Position numbers and translations under genes: made by a program. Below, piece by piece: positions 1-8,048 of a stretch of DNA of 18,830 bases (position 1 is its first letter; the number at the start of each line of letters is the position of its first letter). Where the stretch lies: assembly GCA_018067055.1 (NCBI GenBank), contig JAGPVK010000381.1, positions 1 through 18,830 of the forward strand, read 5' to 3'. Source of the DNA: Sphingomonadales bacterium (lineage in GTDB: Bacteria > Pseudomonadota > Alphaproteobacteria > Sphingomonadales > Sphingomonadaceae). The notes below the pieces were generated by a model, which saw only the letters and a program-made list of their open reading frames with translations, had not been told where the DNA came from and made no database searches.

Positions 1-1
1 G

Positions 2-1135
2 TTTCCGAACAGTGACATCAACGGGCTCGACCGGTTTCTGCCGCTGGTCATATTTACGATCGTCGGAGCGGACATTGCGCTGGCCGCGCTCGCCTATCGC
101 TTTGATATTGCGGCGACCGTGCGGGCCCGGTCGATCGTCGAGCCCTGGACGATCAGCATCGCTGCCTTTCTTTTCTCTTATTATTCGCTGCGCGACGGCC
201 TGATCCTTTCCTATGTCGTATCGATGATCGCCGCCCTGGTCGCATCGCTCTGGCCCTTGTTCAAAAGCTATGGCCTGCCCTGGGGCTGGCGTCCGGAGCC
301 GGGGAAAATCGCAAAGATCGCACGGCGCAACATGCCGCTGGCGGCCGCCGATGCCGCCGAATGGGGCTCGCGCCGTCTCGACCTGGCGATCTTGGGTCTG
401 TTTGCATCGCCCGCGATTGTCGGCGTCTATTATATTGCCCAGCAGGTGGCGAGCTTGCCGCAAAAGCTCAAAACCAGCTTCGATCCAATCCTCGGTCCGG
501 TCATCACCCGCAATCTGGCGGACGGCAATTTGAAAGCCATCGCCAGCCAGGTCAGCCAAGTCGGCTACTGGATCATCGCCGCCCAGATCGGCATTGCGCT
601 GGCCCTGGCGATACCCGGCGAAGCGGTGATGGGACTGGTCGGCCCGAATTTCGTCGGCGGGACCGGCGCGCTTGCCTTCCTGCTCGCCGCCGAAGCGGTC
701 GCGGCGACGGCAGTGGTCAGCGAATCGGCGCTGGTCTATATCGCGCGCCATCGCAACCTGCTGATCTCGCTGTCGATGCTGCTGCTGCAGGCCGCACTCA
801 GCGTCGCCTTCATCCAGATCAGCATATATCTGGACCTGGGCTCCTTGTTCCAGGCTGCCGCAGTCGCGGCTGCCTTGATGGTCGCACTCGCTTATGCTTC
901 GGTGGTCAAAGCAATCTTCCTGTCAAAGCTGCTCGACGCACCGGTCAACGGCTGGCGATGGACCTTGCTGATCGCCGTCGGCGTCGCCGGTGCGATCGGT
1001 TATCTCGCCACCTATCTGCCCGAATGGGCCGAATTGATCGTCGGCATCCCGATGATCCTCGGCAGCTATGCCTGGATCATATGGAAATGGGGCTTTGGTC
1101 CGGAAGACCGGACCTTGTTCAGAATGAAAGGCTGA
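2..1135 (+). CDS. Polysaccharide (Wzx-like) flippase, 5'-truncated by window edge
   Basis: This is a multi-pass inner-membrane protein of the MOP/polysaccharide-flippase superfamily, expected to move lipid-linked glycans across the membrane. The frame is open from base 2 with no start, and the first visible residues already form a membrane segment (FLPLVIFTIVGADIALAALA), so the gene begins outside the window. About 377 residues are visible. They show repeated hydrophobic segments and the family's typical central part, a basic cytoplasmic loop followed by an amphipathic segment (positions about 300-480, including the RRNMPLAAADAAEWGSRRLD stretch), then a C-terminal hairpin series ending in a short basic tail. 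The family assignment comes from overall pattern, not a single motif, so the substrate is unknown. The internal ATG at 119 is not the start. The stop codon TGA (1133-1135) directly abuts the stop of the convergent adenosine kinase gene. Confidence 0.75.
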   Translation, partial: FPNSDINGLDRFLPLVIFTIVGADIALAALAYRFDIAATVRARSIVEPWTISIAAFLFSYYSLRDGLILSYVVSMIAALVASLWPLFKSYGLPWGWRPEPGKIAKIARRNMPLAAADAAEWGSRRLDLAILGLFASPAIVGVYYIAQQVASLPQKLKTSFDPILGPVITRNLADGNLKAIASQVSQVGYWIIAAQIGIALALAIPGEAVMGLVGPNFVGGTGALAFLLAAEAVAATAVVSESALVYIARHRNLLISLSMLLLQAALSVAFIQISIYLDLGSLFQAAAVAAALMVALAYASVVKAIFLSKLLDAPVNGWRWTLLIAVGVAGAIGYLATYLPEWAELIVGIPMILGSYAWIIWKWGFGPEDRTLFRMKG

Positions 1136-2134
1136 TTAGCCGAGCCGGACGTTTACCAGTTCCCGCAGATCCGCTTCCGGACGCGCGCCAAAATGGGAAA
1201 TCACCTCCGCTGCAGCAACCGCACCCATGGTCAGACAATCTTCCATCGAGCGCTTTTCGACATAGCCGCTCAGGAAACCGGCAGCGAACAGGTCGCCGGC
1301 ACCGGTGGTATCGACGATATGATCAACCGGTTCCGCAGCAACAGCGGTGGTCTTGCCATCCCGAACCGCGATCGCGCCTTTTTCGCTGCGCGTCACGACC
1401 AGCGTTTCAACCTTGGCTGCAGTCTCGGCTACCGCCGCGTCAAAATCCTCGGTCTCGCTCAGCATCATGATTTCCGCTTCATTGGCAAACAGGATATCAA
1501 TCTTGCCGCCATCAATCAGACCGCGGAATTCTGCACGGTGCCGGTCGACACAAAATGTGTCGGACAGGGTGAAAGCAACCTTGCGCTCATGTTTCCTGGC
1601 GATATCGATCCCCAAAGCCATCGCCGCCTTGGGTTCGTCGGCATCCCACAAATAGCCTTCCAGATAGAGAATCGCGCCGCTGGCAATCAGGTCGGCATCG
1701 ACCGCAGCCGGGGGCAGAAATTGGGAAGCGCCGAGAAAGGTGTTCATCGTCCGCTGTGCATCCTGCGTGACAAAAATCAGGCAGCGTGCGGTCGGTGGCT
1801 GCTTGCCCAGCGGCGGGACATCAAAATCGATACCGGTGGCGCGTATATCATGGGCGAACACTTCACCCAGCTGGTCGTCAGCGACCTGCGCGATCAACGC
1901 ACATTGGCAGCCCAGGGTCGACGCCCCGGCAAGCGTGTTGGCGCCGGAACCGCCACTGATTTCCCGTGCCGGACCCATGTCGCGATAAAGTTCCTGCGCC
2001 CGATCGGCATCGATCAGGGCCATGCTGCCCTTGACCAGCTGCTCTTCTTCGAGAAATTCGTCGCTGGCCTGGGAGATGACATCAACAATCGCATTGCCGA
2101 TGGCGACAATATCATAACGGGCTTCGGTGCTCAT
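1136..2134 (-). CDS. PfkB-family adenosine kinase
   Basis: This is a 332-residue cytosolic sugar kinase of the ribokinase/PfkB family. It most likely phosphorylates adenosine (or a related nucleoside) to the 5'-monophosphate for purine salvage. The N-terminal sugar-site Gly motif GGSGANT lies at residues 61-67. The second PfkB signature DTTGAGDLFAAGFL starts at residue 275, with catalytic Asp281 and the anion hole formed by TGAGD. The N-terminal YDIVAIGNAIVDV and the length match bacterial adenosine kinases of alphaproteobacteria. Substrate choice is from family resemblance, and another nucleoside or sugar is possible. The ATG at 2134 is well placed behind an AGAGGA ribosome binding site (complement of 2140-2146) with a five-base spacer. 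The gene stands alone and is convergent with the flippase, with no untranslated gap between the stops. Confidence 0.87.
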   Translation of the reverse strand: MSTEARYDIVAIGNAIVDVISQASDEFLEEEQLVKGSMALIDADRAQELYRDMGPAREISGGSGANTLAGASTLGCQCALIAQVADDQLGEVFAHDIRATGIDFDVPPLGKQPPTARCLIFVTQDAQRTMNTFLGASQFLPPAAVDADLIASGAILYLEGYLWDADEPKAAMALGIDIARKHERKVAFTLSDTFCVDRHRAEFRGLIDGGKIDILFANEAEIMMLSETEDFDAAVAETAAKVETLVVTRSEKGAIAVRDGKTTAVAAEPVDHIVDTTGAGDLFAAGFLSGYVEKRSMEDCLTMGAVAAAEVISHFGARPEADLRELVNVRLG

Positions 2135-2241
2135 AAAAATCCTCTTTGGGCAGTGTGCATAGTTGGGGGTGCGTTAGGGGTTTGCCCCGGTACCATCAAG
2201 CAGAATTGACGCTGGCCGGGCAATCGTGACATGGAGCAGAA

Positions 2242-2922
2242 ATGATTCAGGCATTCACCCGCTCGCTTGCGCAGCTCACCGACCGGACCATTTTGGCGAT
2301 CTTGCTGAAAGTCATATTGCTTACAATCCTGCTATTCATACTGTTCGGTGTAGCCGCCTATTTCGGGCTGGTCTGGCTGTTCGCCTGGCTGGGCTGGACG
2401 GGCGGGGGATTTGCTGCGGCCACTGCGGCGGCGCTGATCGCCATATTGACCGGGCTTTTATTGTTCCGGATTGTCGCCATTTTTGTCCTCAATATCTTCT
2501 CGGACGATATCGTTGATGCGGTTGAGCGGCGATATTATCCAGGGCGGGCGGAAACGGCAAAACCGCCGGGCTATGCCATCGGCATCAAGATGGGGCTGGC
2601 CTCCGCCGGCCGCGCCCTGGGCTATAATATTCTCGCGGCACCGCTCTATGTCGTGCTTCTGGTGACCGGCATCGGCGTTCCAATCGCATTTTTTGCCGTC
2701 AATGGCCTTTTGCTGGGCCGTGATCTTCAGGACATGGTCGCAGCCCGGCATGTTGTCGATTACCGAAATCTCGCGGCGGAATGGAGCCTTCCAAAAGCGC
2801 AACGTTTTCTCCTCGGCCTGATCGCTGCCTTGTTGCTGGCGATACCCTTCGTCAATTTCCTTGCACCGGTTTTGGCAGCCGCTATGGCTACCCATCTGGT
2901 GCATGGAAGAAGGAAGACGTGA
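2242..2922 (+). CDS. EI24 domain-containing membrane protein
   Basis: This is a 226-residue inner-membrane protein with the EI24/CysZ-like layout. Two long hydrophobic segments lie near residues 18-65, a third at about 68-88 runs into a conserved-looking FSDDIVDAVERRYYPG loop, a pair of membrane segments spans about 130-165, and a last one at about 190-215 ends in a basic tail. The FSDDIVDAVERRYYP region followed by a G-rich small-residue helix is what I associate with EI24 proteins in sphingomonads. CysZ is a sulfate permease, but the function of this alphaproteobacterial branch is not established, so I do not assign transport. The ATG at 2242 has GGAGCAG just upstream. The next gene, a lipoprotein, starts four bases after the stop, so the two are probably co-transcribed. 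Confidence 0.75.
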   Translation: MIQAFTRSLAQLTDRTILAILLKVILLTILLFILFGVAAYFGLVWLFAWLGWTGGGFAAATAAALIAILTGLLLFRIVAIFVLNIFSDDIVDAVERRYYPGRAETAKPPGYAIGIKMGLASAGRALGYNILAAPLYVVLLVTGIGVPIAFFAVNGLLLGRDLQDMVAARHVVDYRNLAAEWSLPKAQRFLLGLIAALLLAIPFVNFLAPVLAAAMATHLVHGRRKT

Positions 2923-2926
2923 GACC

Positions 2927-3292
2927 ATGAAGGCCAAATTTCTTGTATTGTTCAGCCTTCCGGCACTGGCTGCCTGCGCCTCGACCACGGCGACCAGAAG
3001 TCCTGGCCTGCCGGCTGTATCGGGGTCGCCGCTCAATTCGGTAGTCGGTCTCGAAATCGTCATGGGCAAGACCGCTGACCAGCTCACTCGCCTGTTTGGC
3101 AATCCCCAGCTCGATATTTCCGAACCCCCTGCCCGAAAACTGCAATTCGCCAGCGGCGCGTGCATCCTCGACGCCTATCTCTACCCTCAGGAATCCGGCG
3201 GGGCCCAACGAGTGACTCATATCGACACCCGCCGCAGCGATGGCGCAGCAGTCGACCGGGTCAGCTGCGTCAATGCTCTAAGGTTGCGCTGA
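2927..3292 (+). CDS. Small putative lipoprotein
   Basis: This is a 121-residue protein with a short lipoprotein signal. A basic start (MKAK) is followed by a hydrophobic core and the lipobox LAAC, with Cys17 as the predicted lipidated residue, then a Thr/Ser/Pro-rich linker. The mature part has a segment reading MGKTADQLTRLFGNPQ, the pattern of small SmpA/BamE-like folds in which a Gly/Thr-rich turn precedes a 'LFGxP' motif, and two later Cys residues (in GACILDAY and VSCVNAL). I suggest an outer-membrane or periplasmic lipoprotein but do not recognise the family firmly. A longer reading frame starts at 2861, but it overlaps the upstream gene, while ATG 2927 is preceded by AGGAAG and gives the signal peptide at the very N-terminus. 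It sits four bases after the EI24 gene. Its last 15 bases overlap the 3' end of queG on the other strand. Confidence 0.75.
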   Translation: MKAKFLVLFSLPALAACASTTATRSPGLPAVSGSPLNSVVGLEIVMGKTADQLTRLFGNPQLDISEPPARKLQFASGACILDAYLYPQESGGAQRVTHIDTRRSDGAAVDRVSCVNALRLR

Positions 3293-4333
3293 CACCAGCT
3301 GATCAAGCGCCCATCCGGCTGCCTCCCGAACCACGTCATCGCCATCATCCAGCAACGCCTTGACCGGCGGAATCAATGCTGCATCGCCGCTGTTGCCAGC
3401 AGCGACAAGCGCATTGCGCACAATCCGGTCGCGCCCGCTACGCTTGATCGGCGATCCTGAGAACACCTTCCGGAAACCGGCATCGTCTAGCGCCAGCAAA
3501 TCCGCCAAAGCGGGGGCTGCCAATTCTGCACGCGGCAGAAACGCCTTGTTCGCCGCTCCCGCTTGCGCGAACTTGTTCCACGGGCAGACCGCCAGACAAT
3601 CATCACAGCCATAGATATGGTTGCCGATGGCCTTGCGATATTTATGCGGAATTGGCCCCTTATGCTCGATCGTCAGGTAGGAGATGCAGGCCCGGGCATC
3701 GAGCTGATAGGGGGCGGGAAAGGCATTGGTCGGGCAGATATCCTGACAGGCGGAGCAACTGCCGCAACGATCCTTTCCCGGCTGTGATGGTTCCATGTTG
3801 AGAGTGGTATAAATCGCACCGAGAAACAGCCAGCTGCCATGGTCCCGGCTGACGACATTGGTATGCTTGCCTTGCCAGCCCAGCCCTGCGGCTTCTGCCA
3901 GCGGCTTTTCCATCACCGGCGCGGTGTCGACGAAGACCTTCACTTCGCATTCTGCCTGGCTGACCAGCCAGCCAGCGGTGCGCTTCAGTGCCCCCTTCAC
4001 CACATCATGATAGTCCTTGCCTTGCGCATAGACCGATATGCGACCGTGATCGGCCGTGCCCTCCAGCGCAAACGGATCAGTCGCCGGCGCATAGCTCATC
4101 CCCAGCATGACCACCGTTTTTACTTCGGGCCAAAGGGTCTGCGGATCGGACCGCTCGTCCGCCCGGTTGGCCATCCAGATCATCTCGCCCTGACGGCCTT
4201 CGGCGAGCCATTGTTGCAAGCGTTGCCGCGTCTCGGGCGCCAAACTGGCCGAGGCGATGCCGACAGCAGAAAACCCCTCTACCATCGCCTTTTTTTCCAG
4301 CGCTTTGGCCAATCTTAACTTGTCATCCGGCAT
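3278..4333 (-). CDS. queG: Epoxyqueuosine reductase (tRNA modification)
   Basis: QueG catalyses the last step of queuosine synthesis, reducing epoxyqueuosine in the tRNA anticodon with a cobalamin cofactor and two [4Fe-4S] clusters in the cytosol. The 351-residue protein shows the expected parts in order: an N-terminal cobalamin-binding domain, the catalytic Asp at about 136 in VFVDTAPVMEK, a GLGWQGKHTN motif at about 150-159, and the ferredoxin-like cluster motifs CGSCSACQDICP (Cys190, 193, 196, 200) and CDDCLAVCPWNKF (Cys243, 246, 250), with the family's extra Cys at about 216. The C-terminal 70 residues look like HEAT-type repeats. Length is near the family norm. It is divergent from the ABC exporter across only 44 bases, so the two promoters must be closely packed. 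The 3' end overlaps the lipoprotein gene by 15 bases on the opposite strand. Confidence 0.95.
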   Translation of the reverse strand: MPDDKLRLAKALEKKAMVEGFSAVGIASASLAPETRQRLQQWLAEGRQGEMIWMANRADERSDPQTLWPEVKTVVMLGMSYAPATDPFALEGTADHGRISVYAQGKDYHDVVKGALKRTAGWLVSQAECEVKVFVDTAPVMEKPLAEAAGLGWQGKHTNVVSRDHGSWLFLGAIYTTLNMEPSQPGKDRCGSCSACQDICPTNAFPAPYQLDARACISYLTIEHKGPIPHKYRKAIGNHIYGCDDCLAVCPWNKFAQAGAANKAFLPRAELAAPALADLLALDDAGFRKVFSGSPIKRSGRDRIVRNALVAAGNSGDAALIPPVKALLDDGDDVVREAAGWALDQLVSAQP

Positions 4334-4377
4334 AGGCTGTCCCTATCAAACACAACTGTCATATATGAAAGCCGTAA

Positions 4378-5340
4378 ATGCACGCGCCCAACATCGAATT
4401 CGCCATAGAGGCTCGCAATATTGTCAAAAGATTTGACGGCGAGGCGGCTGTCGACGGTATCGACCTGACGATCAGGAAAGGCAGCATATTCGGCATATTG
4501 GGTCCCAATGGCGCTGGCAAAACCACGACCTTGCGGATGCTGCTCGGGATCATTGACCCGGATGAAGGCGAGCGCTTTCTGCTAGGATCGCCGGACCCGA
4601 TTTCGATGGCGCATCAGGTCGGCTATCTCCCCGAAGAGCGGGGCCTCTACCAGTCGATGAAAGCCTATGACGCGATTGCCTTCATGGGCGCGCTGCGCGG
4701 ACTGCCGCTGGCCGAAGGGCGCAAGCGCGGGCGCAAGATGATGGAAGATCATGGCCTGGGCGATGCTGCCGACAAGCAGATCCGGCAATTGTCCAAGGGC
4801 ATGGCCCAGACGGTGCAATTGCTTGGCACGCTGGTGCATGACCCCGGTCTGATCATCCTCGATGAACCTTTTTCCGGACTGGACGCGCTGAACCAAGGCA
4901 AGCTGGAGCGGTTGATCCGCGACCAGGCCGACAAGGGCGTCACGATCATTTTCTCGACCCATGTCATCGCCCATGCCGAGCGACTCTGCGAAGAGATCGC
5001 GATTATCGCCGATGGAAAAATACCGTTCAAGGGCAAGGTTTCGACCGCCCGGGACCGGCTGCGCCCACAGGTTCATCTCGAGACCCGCAATCTCGACGGA
5101 CCCTGGCGCACCGCCATTCCAGCAGACTGCCAGCCGCTCGGCCACAACTGGCATTTTACCTTGCCGGAAAGCGGCGTCGAACCCTTGCTGCATGCGCTGG
5201 TCGAGGGCGGCGCTGGAATCGAATCGCTATCGATCGAACGCCCCGGCCTGCACGATGCCTTTGTCCAGATCGCCGGCGAAGCAGTTACCCGGAGAATGGA
5301 AGCCGATGCCGCGACCAACAATCAGGACGAAGCCGCATGA
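4378..5340 (+). CDS. ABC transporter ATP-binding protein (NatA-like)
   Basis: This is the 320-residue cytoplasmic ATPase of an ABC-2 type exporter. Visible motifs are Walker A GPNGAGKT (42-49), a GYLPEERGLY segment in the Q-loop region (82-91) typical of the NatA/YhaQ branch, the signature LSKGM (138-142, a known variant of LSGGQ in this branch), Walker B LIILDEPFSGLD (about 158-169), and the switch His in FSTHV (about 195). The C-terminal 100 residues form the accessory domain (DUF4162-like) found after the nucleotide-binding domain in this group. The permease start overlaps this stop by four bases (ATGA, 5337-5340), so the pair is translationally coupled. The start at 4378 has only a weak Shine-Dalgarno match (GAAAG). 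Substrate is unknown. NatAB in Bacillus exports sodium, but related pairs export drugs or lipids. Confidence 0.92.
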   Translation: MHAPNIEFAIEARNIVKRFDGEAAVDGIDLTIRKGSIFGILGPNGAGKTTTLRMLLGIIDPDEGERFLLGSPDPISMAHQVGYLPEERGLYQSMKAYDAIAFMGALRGLPLAEGRKRGRKMMEDHGLGDAADKQIRQLSKGMAQTVQLLGTLVHDPGLIILDEPFSGLDALNQGKLERLIRDQADKGVTIIFSTHVIAHAERLCEEIAIIADGKIPFKGKVSTARDRLRPQVHLETRNLDGPWRTAIPADCQPLGHNWHFTLPESGVEPLLHALVEGGAGIESLSIERPGLHDAFVQIAGEAVTRRMEADAATNNQDEAA

Positions 5341-6536
5341 TCGAAACCATCCGCGCCGCCTTTGTCATCGCACGCCGTGATTTCACCGCGATCATATTTT
5401 CCAAGTCCTTCTTCTTCTTTCTGCTCGGGCCGCTATTTCCGCTTGGGATCGGGATTGCCGCCAGCAACCTGGGTTCGCAGGTGAACCGGGACATCGAAAC
5501 TCCCACCATCGGTGTTGTCCTGAGTGCGGAAGAGACGGAAAATCTGCTGGCAACGCGAACTCGGCTATCCCGCAACCTCGGTTCCAAATCCCTCCCGGAA
5601 CTGATGGTATTGAACGGTTTGCAGGGCGATGAAGCGGGCAACATAGCGAAGCTCGACAGCGATAAATCCATCAACGCGATCCTTTCCGGCACGCTGGAAA
5701 AGCCTGTCCTTACCGGCTCGGAACGGGACGTCACCCAATGGCAGGGGAAAATTACGCTGCTCGCGGAGACCGCTCTGTCGCAACCAGCTGCGGTCGAAGT
5801 CGAAACGAGATTGGTCGGGCAAACCGGCAGCTCCAGCGAACGCGGACAATTGCTGACCGCGCAGGGCGGCCAGGCCCTCCTGATCCTGCTAACGATGATC
5901 CTCGCCGGCATGGTGCTGTCCAATCTGGTCGAGGAAAAGACCAACAAGATCATCGAGATTCTCGCCGCCGCGATCCCGATGGACGCAATATTTCTCGGCA
6001 AGCTTTTCGCTATGCTGGGCATGGCCCTCGTCGGTATCACGGTGTGGAGCACGATGGGACTGGTCGGCGCGCTTGTCTTTGGCGCCAACTGGAACGCCCT
6101 GCCCGTGCCCGCCGTCGGCTGGCCGATATTCGGGCTGTTGATGGTTCTCTATTTCTCGATGGCTTACCTGCTGCTGGGCTCGCTGTTTCTCGGAATCGGG
6201 GCAATGGCAACAACCGTGCGCGAGGTGCAGACCCTGTCGATGCCAGTGACCATGGGCCAATTGCTGGTCTTCTTTCTCGCTTATTCCGCGATCACCAAGC
6301 TCGGCCAGCCGGTCGAATGGTTTGCCGTGCTGTTTCCATTCAGTTCCCCGTTCGCGATGATCGCGCGAGCGGCGCAGATGGAAAATCTCTGGCAGCACGG
6401 TCTGGCGCTGATTTGGCAGGCCATTTTCACGATGATCATCATCCGTTTTTCGGTCATGCTGTTCCGTCGCAATGTCATGAAATCCGGGCAGGCGGCCCGC
6501 AAAAAAAGCCTGTTCGCCAGAGTCACCGGAAAATAA
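5337..6536 (+). CDS. ABC-2 family permease (NatB-like)
   Basis: This is the 399-residue membrane partner of the preceding ATPase. The topology is that of the ABC2_membrane_3 / NatB family. A first membrane segment lies near residues 20-42 (SKSFFFFLLGPLFPLGIGIA), then a large extracytoplasmic domain of about 135 residues, then a cluster of five or six membrane segments from about 178 to 382 and a basic C-terminal tail. The cytoplasmic loop after the second segment reads LVEEKTNKIIEILAAAIP, the conserved coupling motif (EEKTxxxxEIL) of this family. It starts inside the last codon of the ATPase gene (ATGA overlap), so the two form one operon and presumably one exporter. No dedicated substrate or regulator gene lies next to it. 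The 115 bases after it belong to the promoter region of the P450 gene. Confidence 0.9.
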   Translation: MIETIRAAFVIARRDFTAIIFSKSFFFFLLGPLFPLGIGIAASNLGSQVNRDIETPTIGVVLSAEETENLLATRTRLSRNLGSKSLPELMVLNGLQGDEAGNIAKLDSDKSINAILSGTLEKPVLTGSERDVTQWQGKITLLAETALSQPAAVEVETRLVGQTGSSSERGQLLTAQGGQALLILLTMILAGMVLSNLVEEKTNKIIEILAAAIPMDAIFLGKLFAMLGMALVGITVWSTMGLVGALVFGANWNALPVPAVGWPIFGLLMVLYFSMAYLLLGSLFLGIGAMATTVREVQTLSMPVTMGQLLVFFLAYSAITKLGQPVEWFAVLFPFSSPFAMIARAAQMENLWQHGLALIWQAIFTMIIIRFSVMLFRRNVMKSGQAARKKSLFARVTGK

Positions 6537-6567
6537 TCTCGCGATTCACGCCATTTGCCGAAAAGAC

Positions 6568-6585
6568 ATTGACATTGCTGTCAAT
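6568..6585. promoter_or_regulatory. Perfect inverted repeat upstream of the P450 gene (candidate operator)
   Basis: The sequence ATTGACA-TTGC-TGTCAAT is a perfect palindrome with seven-base arms and a four-base centre. It lies 66 bases before the P450 ATG, inside the 115-base gap between the ABC permease and the P450 gene. Its left arm contains TTGACA, identical to the sigma-70 -35 consensus, so a protein bound here could block or replace RNA polymerase. No convincing -10 hexamer is seen 16-18 bases downstream. TetR-type and similar dimeric repressors bind palindromes of this size, but the regulator is not in the window. Both the operator role and the promoter role are inferences. Confidence 0.45.
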
Positions 6586-6651
6586 AGCGCCAGATTGAAC
6601 TAGTTTTGAAACGCAACCGATTGCTATGAACAGCAACGGCAGGAGAGAATT

Positions 6652-7968
6652 ATGGCTTCCGTTCCCCAAATTGACCTTGGCAATCTGACCACTTCACCAA
6701 CCGCTGATGAGGCGCTGGAAGCGTGGTACCAGCGCAATCCTCCGGTCGCGGATGGCGAGCCCAATCCCTGGGACGTAAGCCGCGCCGATCTGTACAGCAA
6801 GGATCTTTGGCGCAAACCCTTTGCGGAAATGCGCGCAACGGCACCAATCAACAAGATCACCGGCGGCGTTCACGGCGATTTCTGGAACATCACCACCTAC
6901 AAGCCGATCCAGCATGTCGAGGCGCTGCCCGACATTTATTCTTCCGATATTTCCCCTGGTGGCATCACCATTGCCGAACCGGACTTCGACGATTCTGATT
7001 TTCAGCTGCCGATGTTCATTGCCATGGACCGGCCCAAACATACCGGACAGCGCCGCACCGTCGCACCGGCTTTCACGCCAACCGAAATGCAGCGGATGGA
7101 AAAGGAAATCCGTCAGCGTACCGCCGAGGTGCTCGATGGCCTGCCATGGGGCGAAAAATTCGACTGGGTCGACAAGGTCTCGATTGAACTGACCACCGGC
7201 ATGCTCGCCATCCTATTCGGCTTCCCCTGGGAGGACCGCAGAATGCTGACCTACTGGTCCGACTGGGCTGGCGATGTCGAATTGACGGTGGCCGAAGACC
7301 TTACCGAACAGCGCCGCCAGATATTATATGAAATGGGCGCCTATTTCACCAAGCTGTGGAACGAACGGGTCGATGCAGAACCAACGCCAGACCTGATCTC
7401 GATGATGATCCACTCGGAACATATGCGCGATATGGATCCGATGGAATTCATGGGCAATCTGGTGCTGTTGATCGTCGGCGGCAACGACACCACCCGCAAC
7501 ACCATGTCGGGTGTGGTCTTTGGCCTGGGCCAATTTCCCGAAGAACGGACAAAGCTCCAGCAGAACCCCGAACTCATTCCCAATGCGGTGCAGGAAATCA
7601 TCCGCTGGCAGACCCCGCTCGCTCACATGCGGCGCACGGCGCTGGAAGATCACGACCTGTTCGGCAACCAGATCAAGAAAGGCGACAAGGTCGTGCTCTG
7701 GTATATCTCCGCCAATCGTGACGAAGAGATTTTTCCGGAAGCAGACAAGATCAAGGTCGACCGCGAAAATGCCCGTCGCCACCTGGCGTTCGGCTACGGC
7801 ATTCACCGCTGCGTCGGTGCCCGTCTCGCCGAGTTGCAGATCCGGATCTTGCTGGAAGAAATGCACAAGCGGCGGATGCAGGTCAATCCAACCGGCAAGC
7901 ATCGCCGTGTCCATGCCTGCTTCGTCCACGGGTTCCGGGAACTGGAAGTCGAACTTTCCAAATATTGA
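6652..7968 (+). CDS. Cytochrome P450, CYP153-type alkane/fatty-acid terminal hydroxylase
   Basis: This is a 438-residue soluble class I P450. The I-helix oxygen-activation motif GGNDTT is at 276-281, the K-helix ExxR (EIIR) at 315-318, and the heme-binding loop FGYGIHRCVG at 380-389 with Cys387 as the axial thiolate. The stretches GNLVLLIVGGNDTTRNTM, EIIRWQTPLAHMRRTA and the heme loop are those I know from CYP153A enzymes, which hydroxylate medium-chain alkanes, alcohols or fatty acids at the terminal carbon. Steroid-acting CYP125-type enzymes are a less likely alternative. Such enzymes need a ferredoxin and a ferredoxin reductase, and neither gene is adjacent, so electrons must come from partners elsewhere. 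AGGAGA a few bases before ATG 6652 is a strong ribosome binding site. The gene appears to be transcribed alone, from a promoter region carrying a palindrome. Confidence 0.92.
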   Translation: MASVPQIDLGNLTTSPTADEALEAWYQRNPPVADGEPNPWDVSRADLYSKDLWRKPFAEMRATAPINKITGGVHGDFWNITTYKPIQHVEALPDIYSSDISPGGITIAEPDFDDSDFQLPMFIAMDRPKHTGQRRTVAPAFTPTEMQRMEKEIRQRTAEVLDGLPWGEKFDWVDKVSIELTTGMLAILFGFPWEDRRMLTYWSDWAGDVELTVAEDLTEQRRQILYEMGAYFTKLWNERVDAEPTPDLISMMIHSEHMRDMDPMEFMGNLVLLIVGGNDTTRNTMSGVVFGLGQFPEERTKLQQNPELIPNAVQEIIRWQTPLAHMRRTALEDHDLFGNQIKKGDKVVLWYISANRDEEIFPEADKIKVDRENARRHLAFGYGIHRCVGARLAELQIRILLEEMHKRRMQVNPTGKHRRVHACFVHGFRELEVELSKY

Positions 7969-8048
7969 TCAGTTTCCGTTCAGGCGCACTTCTGTAACCA
8001 ATAGGCTTCCTGTCACGAATGATTCAGGAATATTGTTGAGGATTGCAG

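Noticed and set aside
361..1470. 369-codon open frame on the plus strand running through the flippase into the kinase region
   Set aside because: Arg/Pro/Gln-rich shadow that crosses two real convergent genes; no motif or ribosome binding site.
2177..2188. GGGG-TTTG-CCCC hairpin in the gap before the EI24 gene
   Set aside because: Only four base pairs and no T-run; too weak to call a terminator or regulatory structure.
1193..2209. 338-codon plus-strand frame opposite the adenosine kinase
   Set aside because: The minus-strand kinase has complete PfkB motifs and a good ribosome binding site, so this is its shadow.
4789..4803. Atypical ABC signature LSKGM in place of LSGGQ
   Set aside because: This variant is usual in the NatA/YhaQ branch that the rest of the protein matches, so it is not a sign of an inactive ATPase.
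8007..8030. Inverted repeat TTCCTG-N12-CAGGAA between the P450 and msrB genes
   Set aside because: Six-base arms with a long loop and no T-run; could be chance, and it ends close to the msrB ribosome binding site without a clear role.
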